Shown here: positions 24,923 through 35,641 of the stretch, one piece after another
Position numbering within the stretch: the first letter of the stretch is position 1
Layout of the letters: each line of letters begins with the position of its first letter
NCBI GenBank assembly: GCA_024636935.1
Contig: JAGXGC010000019.1
Location: 147,773-211,772 of the forward strand
Length of the DNA stretch: 64,000 nt
Origin: Sideroxydans sp.
GTDB taxonomy: Bacteria; Pseudomonadota; Gammaproteobacteria; Burkholderiales; Gallionellaceae
Direction of reading: 5' to 3'
The notes under the pieces: generated by a model
What the model was told of the DNA's origin: nothing
Database searches by the model: none
What the model saw: the letters and a program-made list of their open reading frames with translations, nothing else
Program-made: the position numbers and the translations under genes

Positions 24923-25381
24923 ATGCATAAATTATCCTTACTTATTTTGTTTGCTCTATTGACCGCATGCGGTTCAGGCCCCGTGCGCAACGACAGTGCT
25001 CGCGACGAGCGCATGAACGACCTGGTGATGTACGCCATGAGTCTGGCCGAGACTCCGTATCAATATGGCGGCAACAGCTCGCGCAGCGGCTTTGATTGCA
25101 GTGGCTATGTAGGCCACGTGTATCGGGAAACACTCGACGTCAAGCTGCCCCGAACCACAAAGGAGATCAGTGGCGTCGGTGAGCCATTGGGACAAAGTGA
25201 GCTGCGCCCAGGTGATCTGGTGTTCTTCAACACACAGCGCAGACCCTATTCACATGTGGGCATCTACCTGGGTGAAAGAAAGTTCGTGCATGCACCCAAG
25301 ACTGGCGATCGAATCCGCGTCGAAAACATGGAACTGAACTACTGGAAGTCACGCTACAACGGCGCCCGCCGCGTGTATTGA
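24923..25381 (+). CDS. NlpC/P60-family lipoprotein endopeptidase
   Basis: Lipobox LLTACGS, NSSRSGFDCSGYVGHVYRE, YSHVGIYLGERKFVHAP. Confidence 0.93.
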   Translation: MHKLSLLILFALLTACGSGPVRNDSARDERMNDLVMYAMSLAETPYQYGGNSSRSGFDCSGYVGHVYRETLDVKLPRTTKEISGVGEPLGQSELRPGDLVFFNTQRRPYSHVGIYLGERKFVHAPKTGDRIRVENMELNYWKSRYNGARRVY

Positions 25382-26335
25382 TTATTGACGTGCCGCGCGC
25401 ATCGCTTGCGCCAATTGATGCACTGACATCGCGTAATAACTACTGATGTTGTAACGCATGATGACGTCAAAGTTCTCGAATGCCAGCCAGTATTCCTTGC
25501 CGTTCTCCAGCGTCAAGTCCAATAACCAAGCAGGAGGCAATAACGTTTTCTGCTCACCTTGCAGCGACACGCCCGCATCACTAGTCCACCCCATGACAGG
25601 GCGAGCCGCCATCAAGTCTCCCAGCAACTTATCATCGGAGACATTCACCTGCAGAGCGACTGGTTCGCCGCTGCGCCAGCCGTAGTGTTTAAAGTAGTTC
25701 GCTACGCTGCCGATCGCATCTGCCGGTTCATGCAGGATGTTTACATGACCATTGTCGTTGTAGTCCAACGCATATTTTCGATAGTTGCTGGGCATGAACT
25801 GCGGAATACCCAGCGCACCAGCATATGAAGAATTGATCGCAAGCAAATTAAAATCCTGCTCACTCGACAACAACAAGAACGCTTCCAGCTCAGCTCTAAA
25901 ATAAGGTGCGCGACGCGGAAAATCGAATGCCAAAGTGGTCAATGCATCCAGTGTGCGGAAGCGTCCGGTCTGCTTTCCGTACATGGTCTCCACGCCGATG
26001 ATGGCGACGATATATTCAGCAGGAACGCCAAATTGGCGTTGCGCGCGCTGCAGAAAAGCTTCGTTCTTATTCCAAAAGGAAAGGCCATCCTTGATGCGTT
26101 GCGGATTGACAAAATTGGCGCGGTACTCCGCCCATGGTTTCAAAGTCGCGGGCTTCTCTATCGCCGCGATCACCTCCGGACGTTGCTCGGCACGACGGAA
26201 CACGCGCTCCAGATCGGCACGCTTGAAATGGTGACGCTCTACCATCTCATCTATGAATTGAGGGATACCGGGCAGATTGGCTGCAAAAGCAGCGTGACTC
26301 GACAACAACAGGAAAAACAGGCTGATTAATCTCAT
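25382..26335 (-). CDS. mltB: membrane-bound lytic murein transglycosylase B
   Basis: AIIGVETMYGKQTGRFRTLDALTTLAFDFPRR, GALGIPQFMPSNYRKYALDYN. Confidence 0.95.
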   Translation of the reverse strand: MRLISLFFLLLSSHAAFAANLPGIPQFIDEMVERHHFKRADLERVFRRAEQRPEVIAAIEKPATLKPWAEYRANFVNPQRIKDGLSFWNKNEAFLQRAQRQFGVPAEYIVAIIGVETMYGKQTGRFRTLDALTTLAFDFPRRAPYFRAELEAFLLLSSEQDFNLLAINSSYAGALGIPQFMPSNYRKYALDYNDNGHVNILHEPADAIGSVANYFKHYGWRSGEPVALQVNVSDDKLLGDLMAARPVMGWTSDAGVSLQGEQKTLLPPAWLLDLTLENGKEYWLAFENFDVIMRYNISSYYAMSVHQLAQAMRAARQ

Positions 26336-26376
26336 GGCCGAGCATTTTACTCGACAGTCCTTCCCCCTACTGTTAA

Positions 26377-27374
<998 letters not shown>

Positions 27375-27375
<1 letters not shown>

Positions 27376-27929
27376 TGAAAGACCAGCCGGAACAGGATGA
27401 AGACTTGTTCCGGCAATTGCTGGACGACGTGACGCCACTCAAACCCAGCGACCGTCGCACTCCCTCCCCCGCTCCGCGCAAGCCTCACAAAAGAAACATC
27501 TCTCTAGAAGCTGAGATCGCCGATACGCTCTCCGATCATGGTGCTGGCGATATTGCGCCCACTGAATACCTCAGCAACGGTTTGAACCGCATGACGCTAC
27601 GCAAATTAAGGCGCGGCGACTGGCCTGTTCAGGATGAGCTTGATCTGCATGGATTGAACAGTGATGAAGCGAGAAAGCTTCTTACATCTTTCCTGCATCA
27701 GGCAATGCAGCAAGGCCTGCGCTGCGTGAACGTGATTCACGGCAAAGGCTGGCATAGTGAACACGGCGAGGGATTACTGAAACGACTGACCCGTCATTGG
27801 CTGATCCAGCATCCGCAGGTATTGGCGTTCTGCGATGCGCCGCTGCAAGCAGGCGGTAGCGGCGCTGCATGGATACTGCTTAAGTCAACTGTCCGTAAAA
27901 ACGATAGTGGTTCTTCCCTGCCAGTTTGA
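27375..27929 (+). CDS. Smr-domain protein
   Basis: DELDLHGLNSDEARKLLTSFL, VIHGKGWHSEHGEGLLK; start overlaps trxB stop (TGATG). Confidence 0.92.
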
Positions 27930-29580
27930 CCTCATACATCGCGGCATCGGCGAATTTCTTCAAGACATCACTTTCATCGGCATCATCTGGATAGATGCTG
28001 ATACCGATACTCGTTCCGATGTTCACTACAACCCCCTCGATCTGAAAAGGAATACAGAGAGATTCAATGATCTTCTTCGCCACATGAGCGGCATCTTCGG
28101 ACTTGTTGATAGCCGACATCACAACGACGAATTCATCTCCGCCCATGCGCGAGACCATATCTGTCTCTCTGATACAACTCTTTAATCGGTTAGCCACTTC
28201 CCGTAACAACATATCTCCCGAATGGTGACCAAGCGTATCGTTCACGACCTTGAAACCATCTAGGTCTAGAAACAGCAAAGCCATTTTGTTGTGATTGCGT
28301 TTGGCTGTAAGCAAAGACTGCTCGATGTGCTGGTTCAGCAAAGTGCGGTTCGGGAGATTGGTCAATGCATCGAAGTGTGCCAGATGCTGCATGCGTTCGA
28401 ATGAGGCTCTACGCTCGGTGATGTCTGTGAACAGTGCGATGTAGTTAGCGACAGCGCCTTGCTCGTTCTTCACCACTGCGATGGACAGCCACTTGGGATA
28501 GATTTCGCCGCTCTTGCGCCTATCCATGATCTCACCCTGCCATGCCCCGGTGGCAAGCAAGGTTGCCCACATCTCCTTGTAGAACTCCGTCCCCTGTTCG
28601 CCCGACTTCAGGATGCGCGGGTTCTGACCGATCACTTCTTCGGCCGAATATCCCGTGATCTGTGTGAATGCGCGGTTCACCTGCATGATTTCGTTATTCA
28701 CATCGGTGATCACGATGGCCTCGGAACTGCTCACAAAGACCTCCGCAGCCAACTTGAGTTGTTCCTGTCCCTGCCTCACCTGCTCAACACTCTTCTGCAA
28801 ACTGTCTCCAAGAGCATTGAAGGCGTCCGCCATCTTACCGATCTCATCTCGCGACTTGATGTCGACCCGTCGCGACAAGTCGCCATCTTGCTGCATAGCA
28901 GACATGACCTGTTGCAACCGCCTCATGGGATTAGTGAAAGAACGAATCAGTACATCGATCATAAAGAACAACACGATCTGCAACAGCAACTGACCAATCC
29001 ACAACCAAACATTGATGGAATGGATCAGGGCGAATTCCTCGCTCAGGTCCAGCACGATACTTGCTGCACCATTCGCCGTACCTTCCGGCACGTGGTGGCA
29101 GCTCAGACAATCCGTACCTTTATAGTTATGACTGGCGATGAAAGGAAAAACTGCCCGCAACGACTGTTTATCAGCATCGCGACGTTCGAAGTAAGGCTTA
29201 CCGGTCTGCAATACGCGACGGTCTACATCGTCCTGAGCACGCTCTTCAGGCAGGCCGGGACCAAACTGGCGGTCCACCAACTCTGAACGGATAATGCGCA
29301 ATTCGCGTATCCCGCGAGATTGGCTCATCTTATCGATGAACAGCGTGCGCATCGCAGGATCACTTATGTGTCCATTCAACATCAACATGTTCATACCATT
29401 GATGATGCCGTCGGCTGTCTCTTCGGCACGCACTTGAGCAGACTGCAGGATCTTTTCTTCGAAGCTGGCCATCAGCCAGCGCTGGGTGAATACGAGGACG
29501 ATGAGCAGCCCTACTTGGATAAGCAGGGAGAGCTTGAGTCGCATGCTCAAGCCATACCACCAGTTACTAATCATAAACAT
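27880..29580 (-). CDS. diguanylate cyclase with periplasmic heme-c sensor region, HAMP and PAS
   Basis: CLSCHH (CxxCH) between two TMs, HAMP, PAS (ITDVNNEIMQVNRAFTQITGYS), RETDMVSRMGGDEF (I-site RxxD plus GGDEF). Confidence 0.92.
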   Translation of the reverse strand: MFMISNWWYGLSMRLKLSLLIQVGLLIVLVFTQRWLMASFEEKILQSAQVRAEETADGIINGMNMLMLNGHISDPAMRTLFIDKMSQSRGIRELRIIRSELVDRQFGPGLPEERAQDDVDRRVLQTGKPYFERRDADKQSLRAVFPFIASHNYKGTDCLSCHHVPEGTANGAASIVLDLSEEFALIHSINVWLWIGQLLLQIVLFFMIDVLIRSFTNPMRRLQQVMSAMQQDGDLSRRVDIKSRDEIGKMADAFNALGDSLQKSVEQVRQGQEQLKLAAEVFVSSSEAIVITDVNNEIMQVNRAFTQITGYSAEEVIGQNPRILKSGEQGTEFYKEMWATLLATGAWQGEIMDRRKSGEIYPKWLSIAVVKNEQGAVANYIALFTDITERRASFERMQHLAHFDALTNLPNRTLLNQHIEQSLLTAKRNHNKMALLFLDLDGFKVVNDTLGHHSGDMLLREVANRLKSCIRETDMVSRMGGDEFVVVMSAINKSEDAAHVAKKIIESLCIPFQIEGVVVNIGTSIGISIYPDDADESDVLKKFADAAMYEVKLAGKNHYRFYGQLT

Positions 29581-29613
29581 CCGATCAAGTCCGCAAGGCC
29601 CCCGCCCGGACGA

Positions 29614-29973
<360 letters not shown>

Positions 29974-30032
29974 TCAGAGGTTATGTGATGTTTCGTCTAA
30001 GTATAGCCCAACAGCAATCCAGCGAACACGCC

Positions 30033-30458
30033 TTAACCCTTACGTGCCAGACATTCTGGGCTATTGCACTCACCATACAGTGTCAAAGCATGATCGCTCA
30101 ACACAAATCCCAACGATGCAGCAATCTCACGCTGGCGCTCCTCTATGACCTTGTCGTAGAACTCTTCCACGCGACCACACCGTATGCATACGATGTGGTC
30201 GTGATGGGGCCCGCGCTCCAGTTCATATACAGTCTGACCGCTGTCGAAGTGATGGCGAGTGATAAGCCCTGCCGCCTCGAACTGGGCCAGCGCCCGATAT
30301 ACCGTTGCCAGCCCGATCACCTCTCCACCTTCCGTCAATAAACGATAGATAGTCTCCGCCGTCATATGGCGTTCTACTGAATTCTCCAGCAAGGTCAGTA
30401 TCTTGAGGCGAGGCGTCGTTACTTTTAGTCCTGCATTGCGCAATTCTTCACTGTCCAT
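30033..30458 (-). CDS. fur: ferric uptake regulator family protein
   Basis: LKVTTPRLKILTLLE, GLATVYRALAQFEAAGLI, HHDHIVCIRCGRVEEF. Confidence 0.95.
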   Translation of the reverse strand: MDSEELRNAGLKVTTPRLKILTLLENSVERHMTAETIYRLLTEGGEVIGLATVYRALAQFEAAGLITRHHFDSGQTVYELERGPHHDHIVCIRCGRVEEFYDKVIEERQREIAASLGFVLSDHALTLYGECNSPECLARKG

Positions 30459-30527
30459 TTTCTCTCCTTGGATACCGGTTAAGCCAGATTCACCTTTAGT
30501 TTAAGTCTAGCAAATATTGCTTGCGCA

Positions 30528-30542
30528 TGATAATCATTATCA
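30528..30542. promoter_or_regulatory. Fur box, 7-1-7 inverted repeat
   Basis: TGATAATCATTATCA: perfect match to TGATAATNATTATCA. Confidence 0.9.
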
Positions 30543-30549
30543 TCTATAT

Positions 30550-30564
30550 TGATAGTCATTCTCA
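30550..30564. promoter_or_regulatory. second, degenerate Fur box
   Basis: TGATAGTCATTCTCA: 2 mismatches to TGATAATNATTATCA, 22 bp downstream of the first box. Confidence 0.7.
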
Positions 30565-30607
30565 TTTGAGAGTATTAAAACAGCCAACTAACTACACAGG
30601 AACAATC

Positions 30608-31738
30608 ATGAATTTAAATATATTTCGACATATTTCAGCCCTAGCACTGCTGATACCAATAGGCGCAACCGCAGCTGATGCCACCCTTGAACAACGAGTC
30701 GAGAGGTTGGAGGCTCAATTAGAAGCAAGCAATAACCGCACTCAAGCATCGCTGAACGACCAACTACCGCGAACTCATTTTGGAAGTTATGGCGAGTTAC
30801 ATCTGAATAAACTCAAGAATCGAAATGGTAGCGACAAGGATGAGTTGGATATCCATCGCTTCGTCATATTCATGTCTCACGACTTCGACGAACAGACCAG
30901 ATTATTTTCAGAACTGGAAGTCGAACATAGCAATACAGATAACTCGGGGGTCGTGACACTCGAACAGGCGTATATCGAGTTTGCTGCGAATGATGCGATG
31001 AGCATCAAAGCCGGCATGATGCTCATGCCAGTCGGCATCATCAGCGAAACGCACGAACCACCAACTTTCTACGGTGTGGAACGTAATCCGGTAGAGACGA
31101 ACATCATTCCCACCACATGGAGTGAGGGTGGAATCGCGATGTCTAATCGCTTGCAGAATGGGCTGAGCTTCGACCTAGCGATCACCAGCGGTCTAGCCAC
31201 CAGCGCCACCGCAAATTATGCCGTACGCGCAGGCCGTCAGAATACCTCTAAAGCCATGGCAGCTAATGCAGCGTATACCGGCCGACTTAAATGGACAGGC
31301 ATGCCCGGACTGGAGTTGGTTGCCACGCTGCATCGCCAATCTGATATCACACAAAGCACCGATGCCACAGCCGGTGCCGCAACGCTGTATGAGACGCATG
31401 CGGTGATATCACGCGGCGCATTCAGTTTGCGCGCCTTGTATGCAGCTTGGCGTTTGGACGGAAGCGGCCCCGCATCAGCAGGTGCAGACAAGCAGAACGG
31501 CTGGTATGCGGAACCTTCTTGGCGACTCACCGAACAATGGGGTGTATTCGCGCGTTACAGCAGTTGGGATAATCGGGCTGGCGATACAAGTGACAGTCAT
31601 TTTCGACAAGTCGATCTGGGTATGAACTTTTGGCCGCACCCAGACCTGGTCATCAAAATGGACTACCAAAATCAACGCTCTCCTTCGGGGCAGAATGAGT
31701 ACGACGGCATCAACCTAGGACTGGGTTACCAGTTTTGA
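30608..31738 (+). CDS. outer membrane beta-barrel (porin-like) protein
   Basis: Signal peptide ending PIGATAADA, coiled-coil LEQRVERLEAQLEA, GSYGELHLNK, C-terminal aromatic ...GINLGLGYQF. Confidence 0.85.
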   Translation: MNLNIFRHISALALLIPIGATAADATLEQRVERLEAQLEASNNRTQASLNDQLPRTHFGSYGELHLNKLKNRNGSDKDELDIHRFVIFMSHDFDEQTRLFSELEVEHSNTDNSGVVTLEQAYIEFAANDAMSIKAGMMLMPVGIISETHEPPTFYGVERNPVETNIIPTTWSEGGIAMSNRLQNGLSFDLAITSGLATSATANYAVRAGRQNTSKAMAANAAYTGRLKWTGMPGLELVATLHRQSDITQSTDATAGAATLYETHAVISRGAFSLRALYAAWRLDGSGPASAGADKQNGWYAEPSWRLTEQWGVFARYSSWDNRAGDTSDSHFRQVDLGMNFWPHPDLVIKMDYQNQRSPSGQNEYDGINLGLGYQF

Positions 31739-31739
31739 T

Positions 31740-32255
31740 ATGGCTTGGATAAGCATATTCCTACTGTTCAGCTTTTCGCTCCCGGCTTTCGCTAGCGAGT
31801 CCAGTGCTGAGGTAAATAACTTTCTAAGCGCAGCGTTCAAAGAGTCGCCCGAAATTCATGACGTCTGGCTCAGCGGAGATTTGCGTCCTATCGTGCGTGA
31901 CATCCTGCACCATGACTATCCACTTGCTCGGGTGAAATACTGGCGTATTGACCAACGCACTGCTTGGGTGCTGGATGAGATCGGCAAAGAAAGACCCATC
32001 ACAGTTGGCATCGTGATCGACCAAGGCAGAATCGAAAAGGTGCAGGTTTTAATCTACCGCGAGAGTCGAGGCTGGGAAGTGAAGAGTCCTATCTTCACCG
32101 CACAATTCGATGGCGCTCAACTGGATAAAGACTTGAGATTGGATCGCACCATCGACGGAATTTCAGGAGCCACGCTTTCCGTACGTGCGCTGCAAAAGTT
32201 GACGCGACTGGCGCTTCTGCTGAATCAGACGATCATGACAGGAGAGCATCCATGA
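31740..32255 (+). CDS. FMN-binding domain protein, exported
   Basis: Signal peptide, VLIYRESRGWEV, LDRTIDGISGATLSVRAL (FMN_bind SGAT motif). Confidence 0.85.
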   Translation: MAWISIFLLFSFSLPAFASESSAEVNNFLSAAFKESPEIHDVWLSGDLRPIVRDILHHDYPLARVKYWRIDQRTAWVLDEIGKERPITVGIVIDQGRIEKVQVLIYRESRGWEVKSPIFTAQFDGAQLDKDLRLDRTIDGISGATLSVRALQKLTRLALLLNQTIMTGEHP

Positions 32256-32716
32256 ACGCATGGGGCGTACGTTTAAGTCCTTCCGCTCGTCACACTGTAT
32301 TGATCGGCAGCCTGTTCGTAATTGCGAGCGGAATTGCATGGATGGCGCTTGGTTGGATGGTGGACGCACAGGATTATGCCGACCCGCTGCACACCTTACG
32401 TCACCGCATACTGGTACTACACGGCATCACCGCATATGTACTGGTATGGATGGCAGGCAGACTATCAAATCTGCATCAACAAGGAAATTGGCGAGCACAT
32501 CGAAATCGCGGCAACGGTTTATTGCTGAGCACGACGCTGGCGCTATTGGCGGTCAGCGGACTATGCCTGTATTACCCACCGCATGAAGACTGGCTCGCAA
32601 GCATCAGCCAGCTTCATCAGATACTAGGCATCGTGCTGGCACTGTTACTCCCCTTGCATCTGCTTGCCGCCAGCGCGCTACGCAGACTCAGAATGCATCC
32701 TGATAACGCACGGTGA
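32252..32716 (+). CDS. small polytopic membrane protein with His residues in predicted TMs (possible cytochrome b-like)
   Basis: 154 aa, 4 TM; HRILVLHGITAYVLVW and SQLHQILGIVLALLLPLHLL; start overlaps the upstream stop. Confidence 0.6.
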   Translation: MNAWGVRLSPSARHTVLIGSLFVIASGIAWMALGWMVDAQDYADPLHTLRHRILVLHGITAYVLVWMAGRLSNLHQQGNWRAHRNRGNGLLLSTTLALLAVSGLCLYYPPHEDWLASISQLHQILGIVLALLLPLHLLAASALRRLRMHPDNAR

Positions 32717-34292
32717 TGGGATAACGCCAGTCCTTACCAAAACTGCGATCCGTGATGCGGATACCAACCGGCGACTGACGCCGCTTGTATTCCGCGATAC
32801 GAATCAATTTCACCACACGTCGCACATCTTCCTCGGCATAGCCCAGCGCCACGACCCCATCAATGGACATGTTGCGCTCGACATAACAGGCCATGATGGC
32901 ATCCAGCACCTCATAAGGCGGCAAACTATCCTGATCAGTCTGGTCCGGCCTCAACTCGGCGCTGGGCGGACGTGTGATGATGCGTTCCGGTATGGTCCGT
33001 CCTTGCAAATTACGCCAGTTGGACAAGCGATAGACCCAAGTCTTGCTCACATCCTTAAGCACGGCGAAACCGCCCGCCATATCGCCATACAAGGTCGCGT
33101 AACCCACGGTCATCTCCGACTTGTTGCCAGTGGTCAGCACTATGGAGCCAGTCTTGTTGGATAGTGCCATCAATAACACGCCCCGGATGCGCGCTTGCAG
33201 ATTCTCTTCGGTCGTATCCACCGGCAGCCCTTTGAACAGCGGAGACAGCGTATTCTGCAAAGCGTCGAAAGTCGGCACGATATCCAGCTCTTCATACTGC
33301 ACTCCGAGCAGCTTCACCATCTCGCGCGAATCATCGATACTGATCTGTGCCGTATAGGGCGACGGCATCATCACCGCACGCACCTTGTCTGCACCTAGAG
33401 CATCCACCGCCACCGCCAGTGTCAGCGCGGAATCGATACCGCCGGACAATCCCAACAGCACGCCCGGGAATCGGTTCTTGGTGATGTAGTCGCGCACACC
33501 AAGGCAAAGTGCCTGGTAGATACTTGCCTCGTCGCGTAACGGTTCGACCTGCTCGCCCGGCACCGGGCATCCTTCGCGTAATTCGACGATCCCCAACCGT
33601 TCTTCGAAAGCCGGGAACTGATGAGTGATCTCACCCGTTCCATCCATCACAAAAGAAGCGCCATCGAACACCAGCTCATCCTGCCCTCCGACCAGATTGG
33701 CGTAGATCACCGGCATGCCGGTATCTGCGATGCGCTCGCGCACAGTGTCATGACGGGAATCCACCTTGTAGATGTGATAAGGCGATGCATTCAGCACCAG
33801 CAACACCTGTGCACCCGCCTCGTGGGCGCGCCGAGCGGCACGAGACTCCCATACGTCGGCGCAGATATTGATGCCGAAATGAACACCTTCCATTTCGAAC
33901 ACACAAGGCGCCGAACCCTGGGAGAAATATCGCACCTCGTCGAACACACTGTGGTTCGGCAACTCATGCTTGTGATACGTCGCGACGATGTTTCCATCAC
34001 GCAGCACCGAGGCCGCGTTGAAATACTCGCCCCCCTGCTGATGGGGATGTCCGACCACGGCCGTGATGCCATGCAGCTGTTGCGCCAGCTTGTGCAACGC
34101 CTGCTGACAAGCATGATAGAACCCGTCGCGCAGCAACAGGTCTTCGGGCGGATAACCGCACAAACTCATCTCCGGCGTGAGTAACAGGCTTGCGCCCTCC
34201 GCGCTGGCTTGTTTAGCGTACTCGACGATCTTTGCTGCGTTACCGTCAAGGTCTCCCAGCAAACAATTGATCTGTGCGATGGCGATCTTCAT
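32688..34292 (-). CDS. nadE: glutamine-dependent NAD+ synthetase
   Basis: N-terminal nitrilase domain MKIAIAQINCLLGDLDGN, LGLSGGIDSALTLAVAVDALG. Confidence 0.97.
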   Translation of the reverse strand: MKIAIAQINCLLGDLDGNAAKIVEYAKQASAEGASLLLTPEMSLCGYPPEDLLLRDGFYHACQQALHKLAQQLHGITAVVGHPHQQGGEYFNAASVLRDGNIVATYHKHELPNHSVFDEVRYFSQGSAPCVFEMEGVHFGINICADVWESRAARRAHEAGAQVLLVLNASPYHIYKVDSRHDTVRERIADTGMPVIYANLVGGQDELVFDGASFVMDGTGEITHQFPAFEERLGIVELREGCPVPGEQVEPLRDEASIYQALCLGVRDYITKNRFPGVLLGLSGGIDSALTLAVAVDALGADKVRAVMMPSPYTAQISIDDSREMVKLLGVQYEELDIVPTFDALQNTLSPLFKGLPVDTTEENLQARIRGVLLMALSNKTGSIVLTTGNKSEMTVGYATLYGDMAGGFAVLKDVSKTWVYRLSNWRNLQGRTIPERIITRPPSAELRPDQTDQDSLPPYEVLDAIMACYVERNMSIDGVVALGYAEEDVRRVVKLIRIAEYKRRQSPVGIRITDRSFGKDWRYPITVRYQDAF

Positions 34293-34309
34293 AGAACCTC
34301 TGCTTATCC

Positions 34310-35557
34310 TCAATCGATATCCGGTTCAATATCCGGCAAAGCCACGGGATGGTCCAGCTCCACCTGCTCGATGCTGATGAAACGCTTGGCAATCTTCTCG
34401 CTGGTCGTGCGCACGCTTTGTGCATCCTCATGCGCTTGACGAATATGGTCGGCCAACTTCTTCATGCGCTCGTCGAAGCGACCAAACTCCTTGCCCAGCT
34501 TGCCCAACTCATCCTTGATGATATGCACCTGCTTACGCGTCTCCACATCTTTCATCACTGCACGCGCAGTATTCAGTACCGCCATCAAAGTGGTGGGCGA
34601 AACGACCCACACGCGCTTCTGCATCGCATACTCGATGAGGTCGGGATGATGTGCATGGATCTCGGCGAACACCGCTTCGGCAGGAATGAACATCACCGCC
34701 CCATCCGAGGTAACGTCAGGAATGATGTATTTGCTGCTGATGTCATCGACATGCTTCTTCAGATCAAGCTTGAACTGTTTCTCGGCGCCGGTTTCACCAT
34801 CCAGCATGCAGCGATAGTTCTCCAGAGGAAACTTAGAATCCACTGCCACCATGCCGGTCGGTTCCGGCAGCTTTAGCACGCAGTCGGCGCGCGTGCCATT
34901 GGGCAAGGTGTACTGCATCTCGTAGGCATTGGATGGCATGATGTTGCGCACCAGCCCTTCCAATTGCACCTCGCCGAAGGCTCCGCGTGAACGCTTGTCG
35001 CCCAGCAACTCCTGCAAGCTGACGACGTTGGTGGTGAGTCCGTCGATCTTCTTCTGTGCCTCGTCTATGGTCGCCAGACGCGCCATGACACTGACGAATG
35101 TCTCGTTGGTCTTCTTGAAGCCTTCATCCAGACGCTCGTTAACCTTGCCGCCGATCTGCTCCAGACGTCCATCCACGGTCTTGCTCAAGGTTTCGATACT
35201 GGTGCGCAGATGCTGGGAGGCATTGTTGAACGAATCTTGGATCAGTTTCTGATCGGCACGCCCCTGCTCCGCCATCTTCTCCAACATCTGCCCCAGCATT
35301 TCGGTACGTAGCGCGCCGATAGCGTCGCGTGTCGCACGCAATTCTTCTGCCACAGCAGTTCGTAGACGCTCCGACTCGGCGGCTTGTGCGGCGACCATTC
35401 GATCACCCTGCTTGTTCAGTCCGTCGGCTAGGTCTGTGAGCATGGCACGGTGCTGTTGTTCCAGTACCGAGGCGGTATGCGCAGATTGTTTAAACTGCAA
35501 GATCAGCGAAACGATCAGCAGCAACAAGAGAATGATCAGGAGTAGTGTTTCCAGCAT
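34310..35557 (-). CDS. rmuC: DNA recombination protein RmuC
   Basis: N-terminal TM, coiled coil, GDKRSRGAFGEVQLEGLVRNIMPS, VDSKFPLENY. Confidence 0.95.
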   Translation of the reverse strand: MLETLLLIILLLLLIVSLILQFKQSAHTASVLEQQHRAMLTDLADGLNKQGDRMVAAQAAESERLRTAVAEELRATRDAIGALRTEMLGQMLEKMAEQGRADQKLIQDSFNNASQHLRTSIETLSKTVDGRLEQIGGKVNERLDEGFKKTNETFVSVMARLATIDEAQKKIDGLTTNVVSLQELLGDKRSRGAFGEVQLEGLVRNIMPSNAYEMQYTLPNGTRADCVLKLPEPTGMVAVDSKFPLENYRCMLDGETGAEKQFKLDLKKHVDDISSKYIIPDVTSDGAVMFIPAEAVFAEIHAHHPDLIEYAMQKRVWVVSPTTLMAVLNTARAVMKDVETRKQVHIIKDELGKLGKEFGRFDERMKKLADHIRQAHEDAQSVRTTSEKIAKRFISIEQVELDHPVALPDIEPDID

Positions 35558-35599
35558 GTTTGGCGAGAGTGGCTCAGTAGCGTAGAAGTATAAATGACA

Positions 35600-35620
35600 A
35601 AGGGCGCTTGCGCGCCCCTT
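35600..35620 (-). terminator. hairpin downstream of typA
   Basis: AAGGGCGCTTGCGCGCCCCTT stem-loop just 3' of the typA stop. Confidence 0.55.
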
Positions 35621-35641
35621 GCTGTACTACTTCAGACCGGT

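Noticed and set aside
28459-29286. 275-aa plus-strand ORF
   Set aside because: Antisense to the GGDEF protein; no recognisable domain.
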